DNA from: Castor canadensis | Taxonomy: Eukaryota > Chordata > Mammalia > Rodentia > Castoridae | Reading direction: 5' to 3' | NCBI RefSeq assembly: GCF_047511655.1 | Contig: NC_133387.1 | Location: forward strand, 25,166,353-25,230,352 | DNA length: 64,000 nt | Shown here: positions 10,310-21,917 of the stretch, piece after piece | Layout of the letters: every line of letters starts with the position of its first letter | Numbering within the stretch: the first letter of the stretch is position 1 | Position numbers and translations under genes: made by a program | Notes under the pieces: generated by a model | The model's database searches: none | Told to the model about the DNA's origin: nothing | What the model saw: only the letters and a program-made list of their open reading frames with translations

Positions 10310-10525
10310 GAAAGAATTGGGTATGATGGTGCCTCCTGTAATCCCAGCACTCAGGAGACTACGGCAGGAGAATCACAAGTTCAAGGCCAGCCAGGGCTAC
10401 ATGGAGAGAAACCCTGTCTCTAACAAACAAAAAAGGGCTTGGGGTGTGGCTCAACTGGTAGAGCGCCTTGCATGAGGCTCTAAGTTCAAACCCCAGAATC
10501 ACCAAGAAAAGAAAAGAGAAGAAAA
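10310..10525 (+). repeat. B1 plus ID-like composite
   Basis: Head is a rodent-type B1 ('gccagccagggctacatgg') instead of the usual head; tail 'ttggggtgtggctcaactgg'. Confidence 0.8.
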
Positions 10526-10935
10526 AACCCTCTGAAAAGTGCTATATTTATGATTAAATTTTTATAATAAAGGATTCACATTGGCTGAGGTCTGGGAGGA
10601 AGGTACCTCAATGTGGTCATGAACCAGGAAGTGCCACAGAGCTCTGGTGTCAGATTTTCTGTTGGGGCTTCATTACGTGGGCACTATTGATGTCTCTCTC
10701 GATGGAGTAAATCAATGCCGTGTGACTGAACTCATCTCTAGTTCCTCTCCCTCCACAGTTTCTTCCCAGAGCACCCTGGAAACTCTGACCCAAAGTGCCA
10801 ACCCTCTACTCACATGGATTCACATGGTTGGACTTTCTGGTCACCCATACCGAAGCTCTCACTATCAGGGCAGTCCATGAATCACCTCATAACCATTACA
10901 CAACATTGTTTTTTGGGGTTTTTTGTATTTTATTT
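10526..10935. other. Unique intergenic DNA
   Basis: No repeat recognised. A 77-codon frame (10647-10880) has no recognisable feature and I do not call it a gene. Confidence 0.5.
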
Positions 10936-10939
10936 TATT

Positions 10940-11162
10940 GGGTTTTTAAATTTATTTTTCTTGCAAACTGGGGTTTGAACTCAGGGTCTACATCTTGAGC
11001 CACTCCACTATTCCTGTGTGTGTATCTGTGTGTGTGTGTGATGGGTTTTTCAAGATAGGGTCTCACAAACTATTTTTCCAGGCTGGCTTCAAACCTCAAT
11101 CCTCCTGATCTCTGCCTCCTGAGTAGCTAGGATTACAGGCATGAGTGACTGGTGCCTGGCCT
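10940..11162 (-). repeat. Type A composite SINE
   Basis: Antisense; ID-like part lacks its middle, B1 part complete to 'gactggtgcctggcc'. Confidence 0.85.
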
Positions 11163-11164
11163 AC

Positions 11165-11736
11165 AAGAGTTCTTGAAGCACTGTACGAGGAACTGAGAAC
11201 ATAGACACAGTATATTTTTTATTGTACCACATCACCCCTAAATAGTTCAGAATATATCTCTATATATACAAGAACATTTTCCTACATCACCACCACATCA
11301 CTATCAGACAAAATAAAATTCATGAAAAGGCTTTCACTTGATTTTCAATGGCTGGCTACTATCTACTGAATGCACAGATCCTGTATTCAGCATTAATGGT
11401 GGACATTGAGCATGTTCTTTTTTTTTTTTTTACAAGGGTATACCACACTTTGGTAAGCATTCTTATGCGTACACCTTTATCTTTTAAATATCCTTTGCCT
11501 ACCTGAGACAAATTGTGCTTGTTCTTGGCAGAGTCATGAAATCCAATGCAAATATATTATCTAAAAAAAAAAAAAAAGGTATTGTCTTCTTGTGAAACAT
11601 AATATATCTCTATCCCTGATGCTATCAGCCTGGCTTTGTCTGAAATTTTACTATCATCTGTGGGCCCACAAGTCTGATGTTATCTGATTCTTTCAGACAA
11701 GGGTGAGGGCCTTCTACTAGCTTTCTGAGGCCAATG
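11165..11736. other. AT-rich intergenic DNA
   Basis: Two A/T homopolymers; otherwise nothing recognised. Confidence 0.5.
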
Positions 11737-11737
11737 G

Positions 11738-12300
11738 AAATGCTATGGACTGAATTGTATCCCCCCCCAAATTCATATGTTGACACCCTAACCCCCAATA
11801 TGACTATATCTGGAACTGGGTGTTTAGGAGGTTAATTAAGACTACATGAGAGCCAGGTAAGTGTGGCTCATGTCTACAATCCTAGCTAGTTGGGAGGCTG
11901 AGATCAGGAGGATCAAGGTTCAAGGCTAGCCCAGGCAAATAGTTTGCAAGACTCCATCTCCAAAAGATAACCAGAGTAAAATGGACTGGAGGCATGGCTC
12001 AACTGCCTGTCTTGCAAGTGTGAAACCTTGCAAGTACTAAATCCTAGTCCCACTAAAGGAAAAAAAATAAATGAGTTCACAGGGTGGAGGAGAGGAATGT
12101 AGTGTGGCCTGACAAGAGAGGCAGCTCTCTCTCTGCCATATGGTACTGCACGAAGGTGAACACCTGGAGACTAGGAAGAGGGTCCTCACCAGAGCCTGAC
12201 CATGATAATATGTTGATCTTGAACTTCCAACTTCCAGAACTATGAGAAAATAAATTCTCATTGCATCGGCCACCCAGTCTATAGTATGTTGTCATGACAG
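11738..12300 (+). repeat. MaLR LTR (MLT1-like) split by a SINE
   Basis: Left part 11738-11850 ('gctatggactgaattgtatc', 'attcatatgttgacacc') and right part 12063-12300 ('aactatgagaaaataaattc') are one LTR, opened by the SINE at 11851-12062. So the SINE is younger. Confidence 0.7.
11851..12062 (+). repeat. Type B composite SINE inside MaLR LTR
   Basis: Linker 'ccaaaagataaccagagtaa', tail 'actggaggcatggctcaac'. Confidence 0.85.
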
Positions 12301-12324
12301 CCTGTGTGGAGTATTCATGGAAAC

Positions 12325-12402
12325 TTTTTTTTTTCTGGTGGTACAAGCCCTTGTGCTTGCCAGGCAGGCTCTCTTCCACTTGAGCCACTCTACCAACCTC
12401 AT
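12325..12402 (-). repeat. ID-like SINE
   Basis: 'tctggtggtacaagcccttg' to 'cactctaccaacc'. Confidence 0.7.
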
Positions 12403-13333
12403 TAAAACTCTTGATGGCAGTAAGAAAAATTCAGTTTGAATTATCTTAGGGAAAAAAGAGCATTCCTTTAAGAAACTCATGGAAATTTAAACAACCCAAA
12501 CAAGAGGAGAGGGGATGGGGGTAAAACCATTGGCCTTTGCTGCAAACTGCCTTTTCAACTTCTCTACGAGACCCTGGGGTCTGGAGGATGGTGGGCTCAG
12601 TATCAAGGGGCAAGAGAAGAAAATGAAGGAGGAGTATAGAGCTTCAGTTTTCTGGCTGTGACTTGTCCTGAATTACTCCATTTTGTGGGAGCAGGAGCTT
12701 GTCCTGGGGTACTTCATTTTGGTACAAATGTGAAGGTTGACTAACATGGCATCTTGTTAACCACCATCTGCCCAGCACAACTATAAGGCATAGATGGATA
12801 AGGGACTTGCTGATGCTACGAAGCAGCTGCTACCGTGAGCTTATTGGACATTCCAGACCAATGAGTGCTGCAATCACTTCATTCAAGGCTCATCTCAGAC
12901 GGCCGCAAGGCATACCCACCTATCACAGGCCACTTCAGTGTACATGTCATGGCATCTGCCCAGGTGATGGCCAGGGGATGAACTTCCACATGTCCTCAGC
13001 TCTGCATGTTCCTCCCTGCTACCGATGCCTGCCTACTTTGATACCACCATTGTGACCCTTTGCCAGGACCTCTCCAGAATTGGTCAGTTAACCCAATTCT
13101 TGAATACCTGCAGTGACTCTTTGCATCTGTTTTGTCTCTGTATTGACTCTGCATTGGCCCTTTAACTCCTATAGTCTCTTTGTTCTTTTTCAGCTCTCGC
13201 TAACCTACATGTAATAGTGTAAAGTACAATATATGATTTGAATGTAGATATTAGTAATTAAGATTGGAATGGAATAACGAACTTGCAGTTGCCATTATCA
13301 CAAGTCAAGTGAATCCAGGAGTACTTGGTGAAG
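12403..13333. other. Unclassified intergenic DNA, LTR-like between about 12640 and 13210
   Basis: No SINE or L1. The mix of 'attactccattttgtggg', 'taacatggcatcttg' and a C/T-rich right part resembles an old ERV LTR, but I cannot name a family. The 82-codon frame at 12807-13055 is not recognisable. Confidence 0.35.
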
Positions 13334-13347
13334 TAAAGCTGATGAAA

Positions 13348-13446
13348 CTGGCTGGTGGAGTGGCTTAAGTGCTATAGCACCTGCCTAGCAAGCAGGAGGC
13401 TCTGAGTTCAAACCCCAGTACCACCAAACAAACAAACAAACAAAAA
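13348..13446 (+). repeat. ID-like SINE with intact target-site duplication
   Basis: Flanked by perfect 14-bp repeats taaagctgatgaaa at 13334-13347 and 13447-13460; (AAAC)n tail. A recent insertion of the ID-like unit without a B1 head. Confidence 0.92.
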
Positions 13447-13460
13447 TAAAGCTGATGAAA

Positions 13461-14280
13461 GTGAGGTAGCTTTTGAATCTGTTGCTATTCAATAAATTCT
13501 GACGTTGTAGAAAGACACAAATGTTTTGGTCTACATTAATGGCACAGCTAACTCAGAACAGGCCGACTATCTGAGGGGCCACTATTGTGCTTACTATTGT
13601 GACCTGAGGTTCACTGCAAGTATCCCATGACAGATCTAAGCTTTTATAGCAGCTTCCATGGCAGCAATACTCAGCAGGGTGATGATTAAGTTCTCTTCGC
13701 TTGCATCCCTCCTCACTCCCCAAAAAGCTGTTTCTTCTGAGTTCTATGTCTCAGAAACCTGGGTTCTCTTCTTTCTCCCTTATACCCTGTAATCCAAACA
13801 ACCACCACCTCAAAATTCTTCCTCCTAAATTCATGTTACATCTCACCACATCTCACCACCTCCATCCTCACTGTCAACACCATCCGTTATGCCACCATCA
13901 CTCCTCACCAGGATTATTACAAGTTTCTTATTTCTGTTCCTGCCACCTTCCCTGCCCAAGATATTTGGTGTTGCACCTGGAATAATTTCTCTAAGGAGAA
14001 ATGTGCAAGGAGCTAAGAGACAAGTCACAAAACATTTGCTGTGTGCTTGTGATGTATTAAGCAATGGCTTAAGGATGCAAAGATGTGAGGGACATTGTTT
14101 AGTCATATTATTTTGCTCCTATCTAATGCCAACAGTATCCTCCAGCTGGCATGGATTTCTTTCGGTCTTTGGGATATATTTTCTCCTCTTGCTTACAGAC
14201 TTTCCAATTTGTTACTTATTTTGCAACTATTGGCCAAATCTCTCTCTCTCCCCACCATGTGTGTGTGCATATGTGTGTGT
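13461..14280. other. Unique intergenic DNA
   Basis: No repeat recognised. The 141-codon frame 13889-14314 ends in a SINE and lacks any domain I know. Not called as a gene. Confidence 0.5.
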
Positions 14281-14282
14281 TT

Positions 14283-14352
14283 ATTGTTCTGGAATTGAAC
14301 CCAGTGCCTCCTAAATGCTAAACAAGTGTTCTACCACTGAGTTCCAGCCCTT
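14283..14352 (-). repeat. ID SINE
   Basis: 'ctggaattgaacccagtgcc' to 'gagttccagccc'. Confidence 0.75.
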
Positions 14353-14391
14353 CATATGGTATTTTAATAATTCTTAATCACATAATTTTTT

Positions 14392-14566
14392 TGGGGGGGT
14401 GATCCTGGGGATGGAACTCAGAGTCTCCAGGATGCATTGTGTTGTTTTTCTCATAAAAGACAAGGTCTTGTTATTTTTTCCAGGCTGGCCTCAAACTCCT
14501 GGGCTAAAGCTACCTCAGTCTTTCGAGTAGCTGGACTACAGTAGTGTTGCCACCACACCCAGCTCA
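14392..14566 (-). repeat. B1/ID SINE, diverged
   Basis: ID-like remnant then B1 ('caggctggcctcaaactcc', 'agctggactacagtag'). Confidence 0.7.
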
Positions 14567-14689
14567 TTGTGGTTTTGATTTGTACTTCCCTTCTAACCAA
14601 TGATGTTGACCATCATTTACATGCATTTACATATCCTTTTTGGGGATGCATCTATTCATATTCTTTCTCACTTAAAAACTGAGTTATTG

Positions 14690-14893
14690 CCGGGCACTGG
14701 TGACTCACACCTGTAATCCTAGCAACTCAGGAAGCAGAGATCAGGAGGACTGTGGTTCGAAGCCAGCCTGGGGAAATAGTTCTGCAAGACCCCATCTCAA
14801 AAAACCCTCTACAAAAATAGGGCTGGTAGAGTAGCTTAAGGTGAATGCCCCGAGTTCAAGCCCCAGTACTGCAAAAAAAAAAAAAAAAAAAAG
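14690..14893 (+). repeat. Type A composite SINE
   Basis: Full B1 head, shortened ID-like part, poly-A tail. Confidence 0.88.
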
Positions 14894-15019
14894 TTATTTG
14901 TCTTTTCACAGTTGAATTACAAGAGTTCTTTATATATTATGGATACTAATTACTTATCAGATGTATAATTTTGCTCATTTTGTTTTCTTGATAAATATCT
15001 GACATACAGCCATATTTAG

Positions 15020-15115
15020 CATTTTTTTTTTTTTTTTTTGGTACTGGGGTTTGAACTCAGGGCTTCATGATTGGTAGGCAGACACTCTATTGCTTGACCC
15101 ATGTCTCCAGATCAG
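15020..15115 (-). repeat. ID-like SINE
   Basis: Poly-T then 'ggtactggggtttgaactca' to 'catgtctccag'. Confidence 0.8.
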
Positions 15116-15619
15116 AATTGTTTGGTTTTGATGAAATCCAATTTATCTTTTTTTTTGTTTTTTATATCATATCTAAATCCAGGGTCATGAATATATATAC
15201 CTGTTTTCTTCCAAGAATTTTATAGTTTTAGTTCTTATATTAAGGTTCTATGATGTTTTTAAAGTAGAGGTAGGATGTGCAACACCAGTGTTTTTTTTGT
15301 GGGTATCCATACAACTTTTTACACCCCATTGAATTGCTTGTTTTTTCTTTGCAATTACATTGTAAATACCATAAGCGCAGAGAACAAGGTGGTCTTAGTA
15401 CAGTCATGAATGAATGAATTAGGTACCTTAAATATCAAGTTTCTTTTCATTGGCTGAAATCTTATCAACTCAACAATAACAGTTTTTTCGTCGTGGTGTT
15501 GGTAGTTAAAATTTGACAATTCAGAAGCAAATTATCACATAGGATGATAGGGATTGTACTATTTGCCTTTGGATCAAATGTGATCTGGATTCAAATCCTA
15601 ACTTTATTTGAGAACTGTG

Positions 15620-15715
15620 TTGGGTTGGTGGAGTAGCTCAAGAGGTAGAGCACCTGCCCAGCAAGCACAAGTCCTTGAGTTCAAACCCCAGTACTCCAAA
15701 AAACAAACAAAGGAA
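15620..15715 (+). repeat. ID-like SINE
   Basis: 'gttggtggagtagctcaag' to 'caaaccccagtactcc', A-rich tail. Confidence 0.88.
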
Positions 15716-15984
15716 CAACAAAACAACTGTGTAGCTTTCCTTGTTCTCATTCTTTAAAATGATTCATTTGGCAAGGTTGTTAAGGAGATGGATAACTTGT
15801 AACTATAATCTTTTACATATTGTGCAAGTGTCCATCAAATAATGGCAGTTATTTTTAGCACAAAGGAGTAACGTCGGAAAACCCTTTCATAGGCTGCTAC
15901 CTTTAGTGCCAAATTTCTCCATAGTACAGATTCCAAGATTCTATTTTCATTTGTGAATTAAGAAACGTTAGGTTGCTGTTTTTT

Positions 15985-16085
15985 TTTTTTTTTTTTTTTC
16001 TTGGCGGTCCTGGGGTTTGAATTAAGAGCCTCACCCGCTCACAAAGCAAGTGCTCTACCGCTTGAGCCACGTCTTTTGGTCTAGA
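15985..16085 (-). repeat. ID-like SINE
   Basis: Poly-T, 'tcctggggtttgaattaag' to 'cttgagccacgtc'. The last repeat before the CpG-rich promoter. Confidence 0.8.
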
Positions 16086-16329
16086 CTGCTGATTTTTTAT
16101 TCGAAAATATAATCCAATTCGAGAATGATCCTAGAGACATTAGGCATATATATTCTGGAGTTAGAGCATCACAAGAGGTAGAACTAGAGACTTTTGGCTG
16201 TCAGGACTTAGCAGAAAAGGGAGGCTCACTAGAGACAGGCTGTAAGTTATTTTGGATTTATTCAGTGCGGCACATATTCCAGGTCTGTAAATAGCTGTCA
16301 CGTTTGGATCTCCAGTACCGTGGACAATA

Positions 16330-16690
16330 CAGATAGTTGAATTAGCGCGCCTTGACCACCCCCTGGGGGCAGAAAGGATTACCTGGAGAGGGCTGGAAGG
16401 TCGGAAGGGGGAGGAAAGACCTCGGATCCTTTGCCCGGGAGAGGAGAGTGGCTCAGGTTCTGACTCAAGTTGGCCTGAAAGCTCAAGGGGACGTATAAAA
16501 CCTAGACGACCACATTACACTTCGGCCCAGCTCCTGGCCCTGCAGGGTCACTTCCGGGAAGGGGGCGGGGAGACAAGAGGAGGCGTGCCAGGAAGGAGGC
16601 CGTTTGTAGTGCATCGGGCGGAAGTGTGCCAAAGGCATCCGGAGTGCCACTTCCGGTCCGGTTAAACGCTGCTTAGGTGAGCTACGTGGT
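16330..16690 (+). promoter_or_regulatory. TNPO3: TNPO3 CpG-rich promoter with three ETS-type sites
   Basis: The sequence changes from AT-rich repeats to CpG-rich unique DNA here. Three close matches to the ETS/GABP core are visible: CACTTCCGG at 16549-16557, GCGGAAGTG at 16618-16626 and CACTTCCGG at 16648-16656. A GC box (GGGGGCGGGG) lies at 16561-16570. This is the usual make-up of a housekeeping promoter, which fits an import receptor needed in all cells. A TATAAAA string at 16494-16500 could support a minor upstream start, but the ETS cluster suggests the main start is near 16650-16750. Start sites cannot be fixed from sequence alone. Confidence 0.75.
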
Positions 16691-16699
16691 TTGTGTCAT

Positions 16700-17200
<501 letters not shown>

Positions 17201-18094
17201 TGAGTCGGACGGTTGGCCTCGTGAGATCCTCCTTGGGGAGGAGCTGCTGCCGTGGGGTGGGGCTGCGAAGCTACATCCCTGCCGCTTTTCCGAAACTTGT
17301 AGCTGCTGGTCGGTCGTGGACTGGCCTTTCCCCATCCCGTAGAGTCTGATTTGTAAGTTTTGTACTGCTCGATAGTGGTATGGAGCTGGCCTATCTGTAA
17401 GTTTCACTCTCGCTGTTGCTTCTTAGCAGGTCGTGCTTTTCTGTTTTGTCTTTCTTCAGCCAGATCCAACCCCAATGCTTTTCCACCTTCCACTTAAGGA
17501 TGCTTATCTGTCTACCTTCCGTGTCCAGGTGTTGCATCCGGCAGTTCCTTTCCAGACGTAGTCTTGACTCACACCTCCCTGTTCCTTGCCGATTTTCACT
17601 CCAGCTTGAATCCATTATTCTCGAAACTTCTCGGGTTTCTAGATTCGTATACGTGTAAATCTGTCCCGTCCCCCCCGCCACCCGCTTTGGAGTACGTGAT
17701 ATAAAGAAAAAAAGATGGTTTCAGAATATCTTCGGAGTTCTTGTTTATGCTTCATATTGGCCCTCTAACCTTATTTCCCTGACTTTAAAGTTTTTATTTG
17801 TAAGCTGGACATCATAGATGCCTTGCTTATTCCTTGTAACTGTATGAGCATCCGGTGGAGTGTTACCATATCTATTGTATTTGCTCACTCTTTGATTTAC
17901 ATGTTTCATGCTTTCTTCCCTAATTTTCACATTCAACTCTTGCTGTACCTTATTTATATGTATATAGTTGGTGATCTTGCTGACTTGGGTTCTAACTGTA
18001 GGATTAATGAGTTGAAAATCGGATGCTTATGCAGACTGATTAAATACTCATCTTTACCTGTGGGGTTTTTTTTGTTTTTGTTTTTGTTTTGTTT

Positions 18095-18180
18095 TTTTTT
18101 TTGGTGCTGGGGATCCAACCTGGCGCCTCCAGCATGCTAGGCAAACATTTTTCTCTGAGCTACAACCCCAGCCATCCCTC
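18095..18180 (-). repeat. ID SINE
   Basis: 'ggtgctggggatccaacc' to 'acaaccccagcc'. Confidence 0.85.
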
Positions 18181-18271
18181 TCCCTTTATTTTTGTGCTTT
18201 ATATTCACAAGCATGTTTTTGTTGTCCTCAGCTTTCTTTTTATCTGTTTACTTAACTCATAACTGATAGTT

Positions 18272-18305
18272 GAGTCCCATGGTCTGCCGACTGAGCTAGC
18301 TGGGC
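18272..18305 (-). pseudogene. tRNA-Lys(CTT) 5'-half retro-insertion
   Basis: On the minus strand 18305 to 18272 matches nucleotides 1-34 of tRNA-Lys-CTT at about 31 of 34 positions, including the A-box-like 'TAGCTCAGTCGG'. It stops at the first anticodon base. A 9-bp direct repeat, ctgatagtt, lies at 18263-18271 (touching the tRNA 3' end) and at 18315-18323, with nine extra bases (18306-18314) on the 5' side. There is no A-tail. This is the form of a tailless retro-insertion of a tRNA half. It cannot work as a tRNA gene: the anticodon, T arm and acceptor 3' strand are missing. Confidence 0.75.
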
Positions 18306-18391
18306 ACCCCCTACCTGATAGTTACAGGTGCTCTGATCCATTAAATCAGCCCATGGATTGCAGGTACAAAATAAGTATTTTAAAATTTCTG

Positions 18392-18618
18392 CTGGGCGCA
18401 TGTGACTCACTCCTGTAATCCTGGCTATTTAGGAATCAGAAATCTGGAGGATTGCGATTGGAAGCCAGCCCCCGGCAAATAGTTCGGGAGACCCTATCCG
18501 GAAAAAACCCATTATAAAAAAAAGGCTGGAGGAGGGGCTCAAGCGGTAATAGCGCCTGCATGGCAAGCTTGAGACCCCTGAGTTCAAGCCCTAGTGCCGC
18601 CAAAAAAAAAAAAAAAGA
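18392..18618 (+). repeat. Type A composite SINE
   Basis: Full-length; tail 'gctggaggaggggctcaagc', poly-A. Confidence 0.88.
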
Positions 18619-18849
18619 AAAAAAAAGCAACTTTGATTTTGAATAATACACTTAAAAAATTTGAAGCACAAGTTCTTTGTGGGAAGCTACCCAAGGAGAT
18701 CATTTACATGTGGCCTCATTTAGTATTTAGTTTCTGTGATCTGGGAAGTTAAAATTCCAAGATCTTCATATAGTTCAATAAAATATACATAGGGGAAATG
18801 TTAAAAAATACTACAAAAATCAGCTTTTCCTTACTAAACCTGCTAATTG

Positions 18850-18960
18850 TATTATTATTATTATTATTATTATTATTTTGGTGGTATAGGGGGTTGAACT
18901 CAGGGAATCACGCTTGCTAGGCAGGCACTCTACTGCTTAAGCCACACAGGTAGTCCTGTT
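18850..18960 (-). repeat. (TTA)n plus ID-like SINE
   Basis: Nine to ten ATT units (18850-18878) formed from the SINE tail, then an antisense ID-like unit. Confidence 0.85.
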
Positions 18961-19049
18961 GTTTGTATTTGAAATCAATATTTAAGTGCTTATCATGAAC
19001 CAACAGCTGTGCTGGGTGTTGGTGTCAGGAAACGAAATGCAAAAATCTG

Positions 19050-19165
19050 TGCTAACTACATAGGGTAGTTGTGATGATTAAATGAGTTATTATCTATAAA
19101 GAGTTGAGAGAATTTCTTCAATGTAGAACTTATGTTAGCAGTTACTTAAATATTATTCACTTTCT
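19050..19165 (+). repeat. MIR-like fragment
   Basis: 'gttgtgatgattaaatgagt' is the MIR 3' half signature; rest diverged. Confidence 0.45.
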
Positions 19166-19639
19166 TATTTTCTACTACTCTCTCTTACAATCTTGCATCA
19201 TCATTGTTGTTCTGGTCATCACTGATCACTACTAATAGGGTCTCAACAGGAACACAGGACACACTTGAATGTTCATAAAGTTTCAAGTCTAATGGTACCA
19301 CAAGAAATAGTGTAGTAACTTGTAGCCAAACTATTAACATCCCTAGGCTGGAGGAATTAAAGAGGCAATGGGTATTTGACTGCCATGAGGGGAATGGTGA
19401 CCTCCTGGAGGTAGGACAGCTAGCTTGAGTTATCTTGTAGAGAGGGAGTTGGAGGAATCAATTTCCTGACTTTAAACTCCTGATTTCTTGCCGGGATTCT
19501 GTATTGGCCATACCAGAAGCCAGGGGACAAGGCAAACTGTTGGTAAGTCTATGCAGTTCAGCTTTCTGGAACAGAAAAGATTGTAGAAAAGTGAAAAAGT
19601 GGACCTGGAAAATATTTAGCACAGTTAAACATCTTTTTA

Positions 19640-19835
19640 GGCTAGGCAGGCACTCTTAAACTTTAGCCATTTCACACTTGCTAGGTAGGTACTCTTACCA
19701 CTTGAGCCACTCCACCAGCCCCTTGTATTGGGTATTTTTGAGATAGGGTCTCTCGAACTATTTGCCCAGGCCAACTTCAAACTGCTATCCTGATCTCTGC
19801 CTCCCCAGTAGCTAAGATTACAGTCCTGAGCCATT
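19640..19835 (-). repeat. Type A composite SINE
   Basis: Antisense; part of the ID-like unit is repeated at the left edge. Confidence 0.8.
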
Positions 19836-20022
19836 GTGCTCTCTTCTTAATTTTCTTCAACTACCTGGTCAAAGTCTCACCCTGAATATTGTCATTGCTG
19901 ATATGTCATGAACCCTCCAAATCACTTGTTCAGACTTTCTGCTTTGATCACAATCTACAGTTTTTCCAATTTGCTGGCTGAGAAATCTCAAGTAACCTTG
20001 TGTTAAAGAGTTTTTATTTTTT

Positions 20023-20312
20023 TGGCTGTATATGGTGGCTTACATGTGTAATCCCAGTTACTTGGGAGGTGGAGATTGGGAAAAATGCTGTCTTCACCTT
20101 AATTTATAAGCCAGGTGTGTTGGCACCCATCTGTGGCCCCTGCTATGCAAGAGGCTGTAGGTAGGAGAATTGTAGTCTGAGGCTGGCCATGGGCAAAAGT
20201 GTGAGACCCTCCCTAAAAAAATAACTAAAGCAAAAAAAGGCTGGGAGCGTGACTCAGTGGTAGAGTACCTGCCTAGTAAGTATGAGGTCCTGAGTTTGAA
20301 CCTAAAGAGTTT
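20023..20312 (+). repeat. Trimeric SINE (B1-B1-ID)
   Basis: A first B1 arm ('ctgtatatggtggcttac'), a second one ('ccaggtgtgttggcacccat'), linker 'aaaataactaaagcaaaa' and an ID-like tail. Confidence 0.8.
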
Positions 20313-20401
20313 ACTAATCTATTTACATCATTCAATATGGTAGCCACTAGTTGCTGTGGCTGTTTAAATTAAAGTGAAATTGAAGTTAAAAATTAGTCTC
20401 T

Positions 20402-20478
20402 CACTGCGCTGGCAGAGTGTCTCATCTTAGCAATCACAAGGCCTAAAGTTCAACTATCAGTACTGCAAATTAAAAAAA
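20402..20478 (+). repeat. ID-like SINE, diverged
   Basis: 'ctggcagagtgtctcatc' to 'tcagtactgc', A-tail. Confidence 0.6.
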
Positions 20479-20739
20479 AAATTAGTCCCTTACTCACATT
20501 ATCTCCATTCTAAATTGTTGGACAGAGCAAACATACACTTCATGTATGGAGCATTGGTGCCTTTGTATGTGACTATGTGATAGTATTTCTGTTGGCATGG
20601 TTGGTTGTTATTTGATAGTGTTCCTCTTTTCTGGCTTCATTTGTGTATTGTTTTACCAGGCCTCGGGCCTGTTGATGGTTTGATTCAGGATATAAAATTA
20701 TTAGGGCATTGCTACATTTTTAAATTGTAACACAGTTTT

Positions 20740-20945
20740 GGTGATGGTGGTGGTATGGGGTTTGAACTCAGGGCCTCAGACTTGCTAGACAGGCACTCTA
20801 CCACTTGAGCCACTCCTGTCCTTTTTTGTGTATTAGGTATTTTTAAGATAGGATCTTGCTTTTTGCCTGACTTTCCTCTAACCACAATCCTTCTGCTCTC
20901 TCCCTCCTGAGTAGCTAGGATTATAGGTGTGAGCCACTAGTTTGT
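20740..20945 (-). repeat. Composite SINE
   Basis: Antisense ID-like then B1 part ending 'ataggtgtgagccactag'. Confidence 0.85.
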
Positions 20946-21099
20946 AGCTGTAATAACAGTTTTTCCAAAAGCCTTCCAAATATTTCTTCAGCTTTCTTTC
21001 AATGCATTGATATTTATGGAGAAAACAGAAAGTAGATTTTATGGATTTTTTTTTATTGTGGTAAAATTTCAAAACATGACATTTGTTATTTTAACCATT

Positions 21100-21190
21100 T
21101 CTTTTTCTTATTTTTGGTACTCGAGATTGAACCCATGGCCTTGTGCATGCTCGGCAAGTGCTCTACCACTTGAGCAATGTCCCTAGCTTC
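21100..21190 (-). repeat. ID SINE inside L1
   Basis: 'ggtactcgagattgaaccca' to 'gcaatgtccctagc'. Confidence 0.75.
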
Positions 21191-21494
21191 CATTTTAGCC
21201 GTGCAGTTCAGTGGCATTAAGTACATTTACATTATTATGTAACCCTCACCACCATCCATCACTAGATCATTTTCCTTATTAAAAAAGTATACTCATTAGA
21301 CACAGTAAGCCCCCATTTCCCCTTCCCATGGCAGCAGCCATTCTGCTGTGTGTTTGAATTTGACTATTTTAGGCACCTCATGCAGAATCATGGTGTTTGT
21401 ATTTTTTGTGGCAGCCTTTTCTCACTTAGCATAATGGCCTCAGGGTTCTTCCATATTGTAATGTATCAGAATTTCCTTTTTAAGGGTAAATAAT

Positions 21495-21578
21495 GACTGT
21501 GGACTAGGCTCAAGTGGTAGAGCACCTACCTAGCAAGCTATAAGGCCCTGAGTTCAAACCTCTGTCCCTGAGAAATAA
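21495..21578 (+). repeat. ID-like SINE inside L1
   Basis: 'gactaggctcaagtggtag' to 'gttcaaacctctgtccc', with 'agggt(g/a)aata' on both sides as a likely target repeat. Confidence 0.75.
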
Positions 21579-21729
21579 AGGGTGAATAATAGTCCATTGT
21601 ATATATGCCATGTTTGTGTTTATTCAGTCATTCATGAATGGACTTACTTTACTTTTGCCTATTGTGAATAATGCTACAATGAATATGAGTGTACAGATAT
21701 CTGTTGGAGTCTCTTGATACCATTATTTT

Positions 21730-21758
21730 GGATATATATATATATATATACACACATA

Positions 21759-21791
<33 letters not shown>
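21730..21791 (+). repeat. (TA)n tract
   Basis: About 60 bp of alternating TA with a short CACACA interruption. Confidence 0.95.
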
Positions 21792-21793
<2 letters not shown>

Positions 21794-21917
21794 TCAGAAT
21801 TGGAATTGCTAGATTACATGGTAATTCCATGTTTTGGGGTGTTTTACTTTTCCTTCCAAACTGCCGTGTTTTCCAGATTTTATAGAATTTTAAGTTGTAT
21901 TAAATTTATTAACAAAT

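Larger units (their letters stand above)
21058..21880 (-). repeat. L1 3' region, antisense, with two SINEs in it
   Basis: 'aagtacatttacattattat', 'cacttagcataatggcctca', 'aataatagtccattgtatat', 'tgtgaataatgctacaatg' are the complement of an old L1 3' end. An antisense ID (21100-21190), a sense ID-like unit (21495-21575) and a (TA)n run (21730-21791) lie within it. Confidence 0.8.

Noticed and set aside
13889..14314. 141-codon plus-strand frame
   Set aside because: Runs into an antisense ID SINE, has no domain and no promoter or splice support.
16350..16372. CTCF-like motif around 'accccctgggggcag'
   Set aside because: Two core positions disagree with the CTCF consensus; too weak to call.
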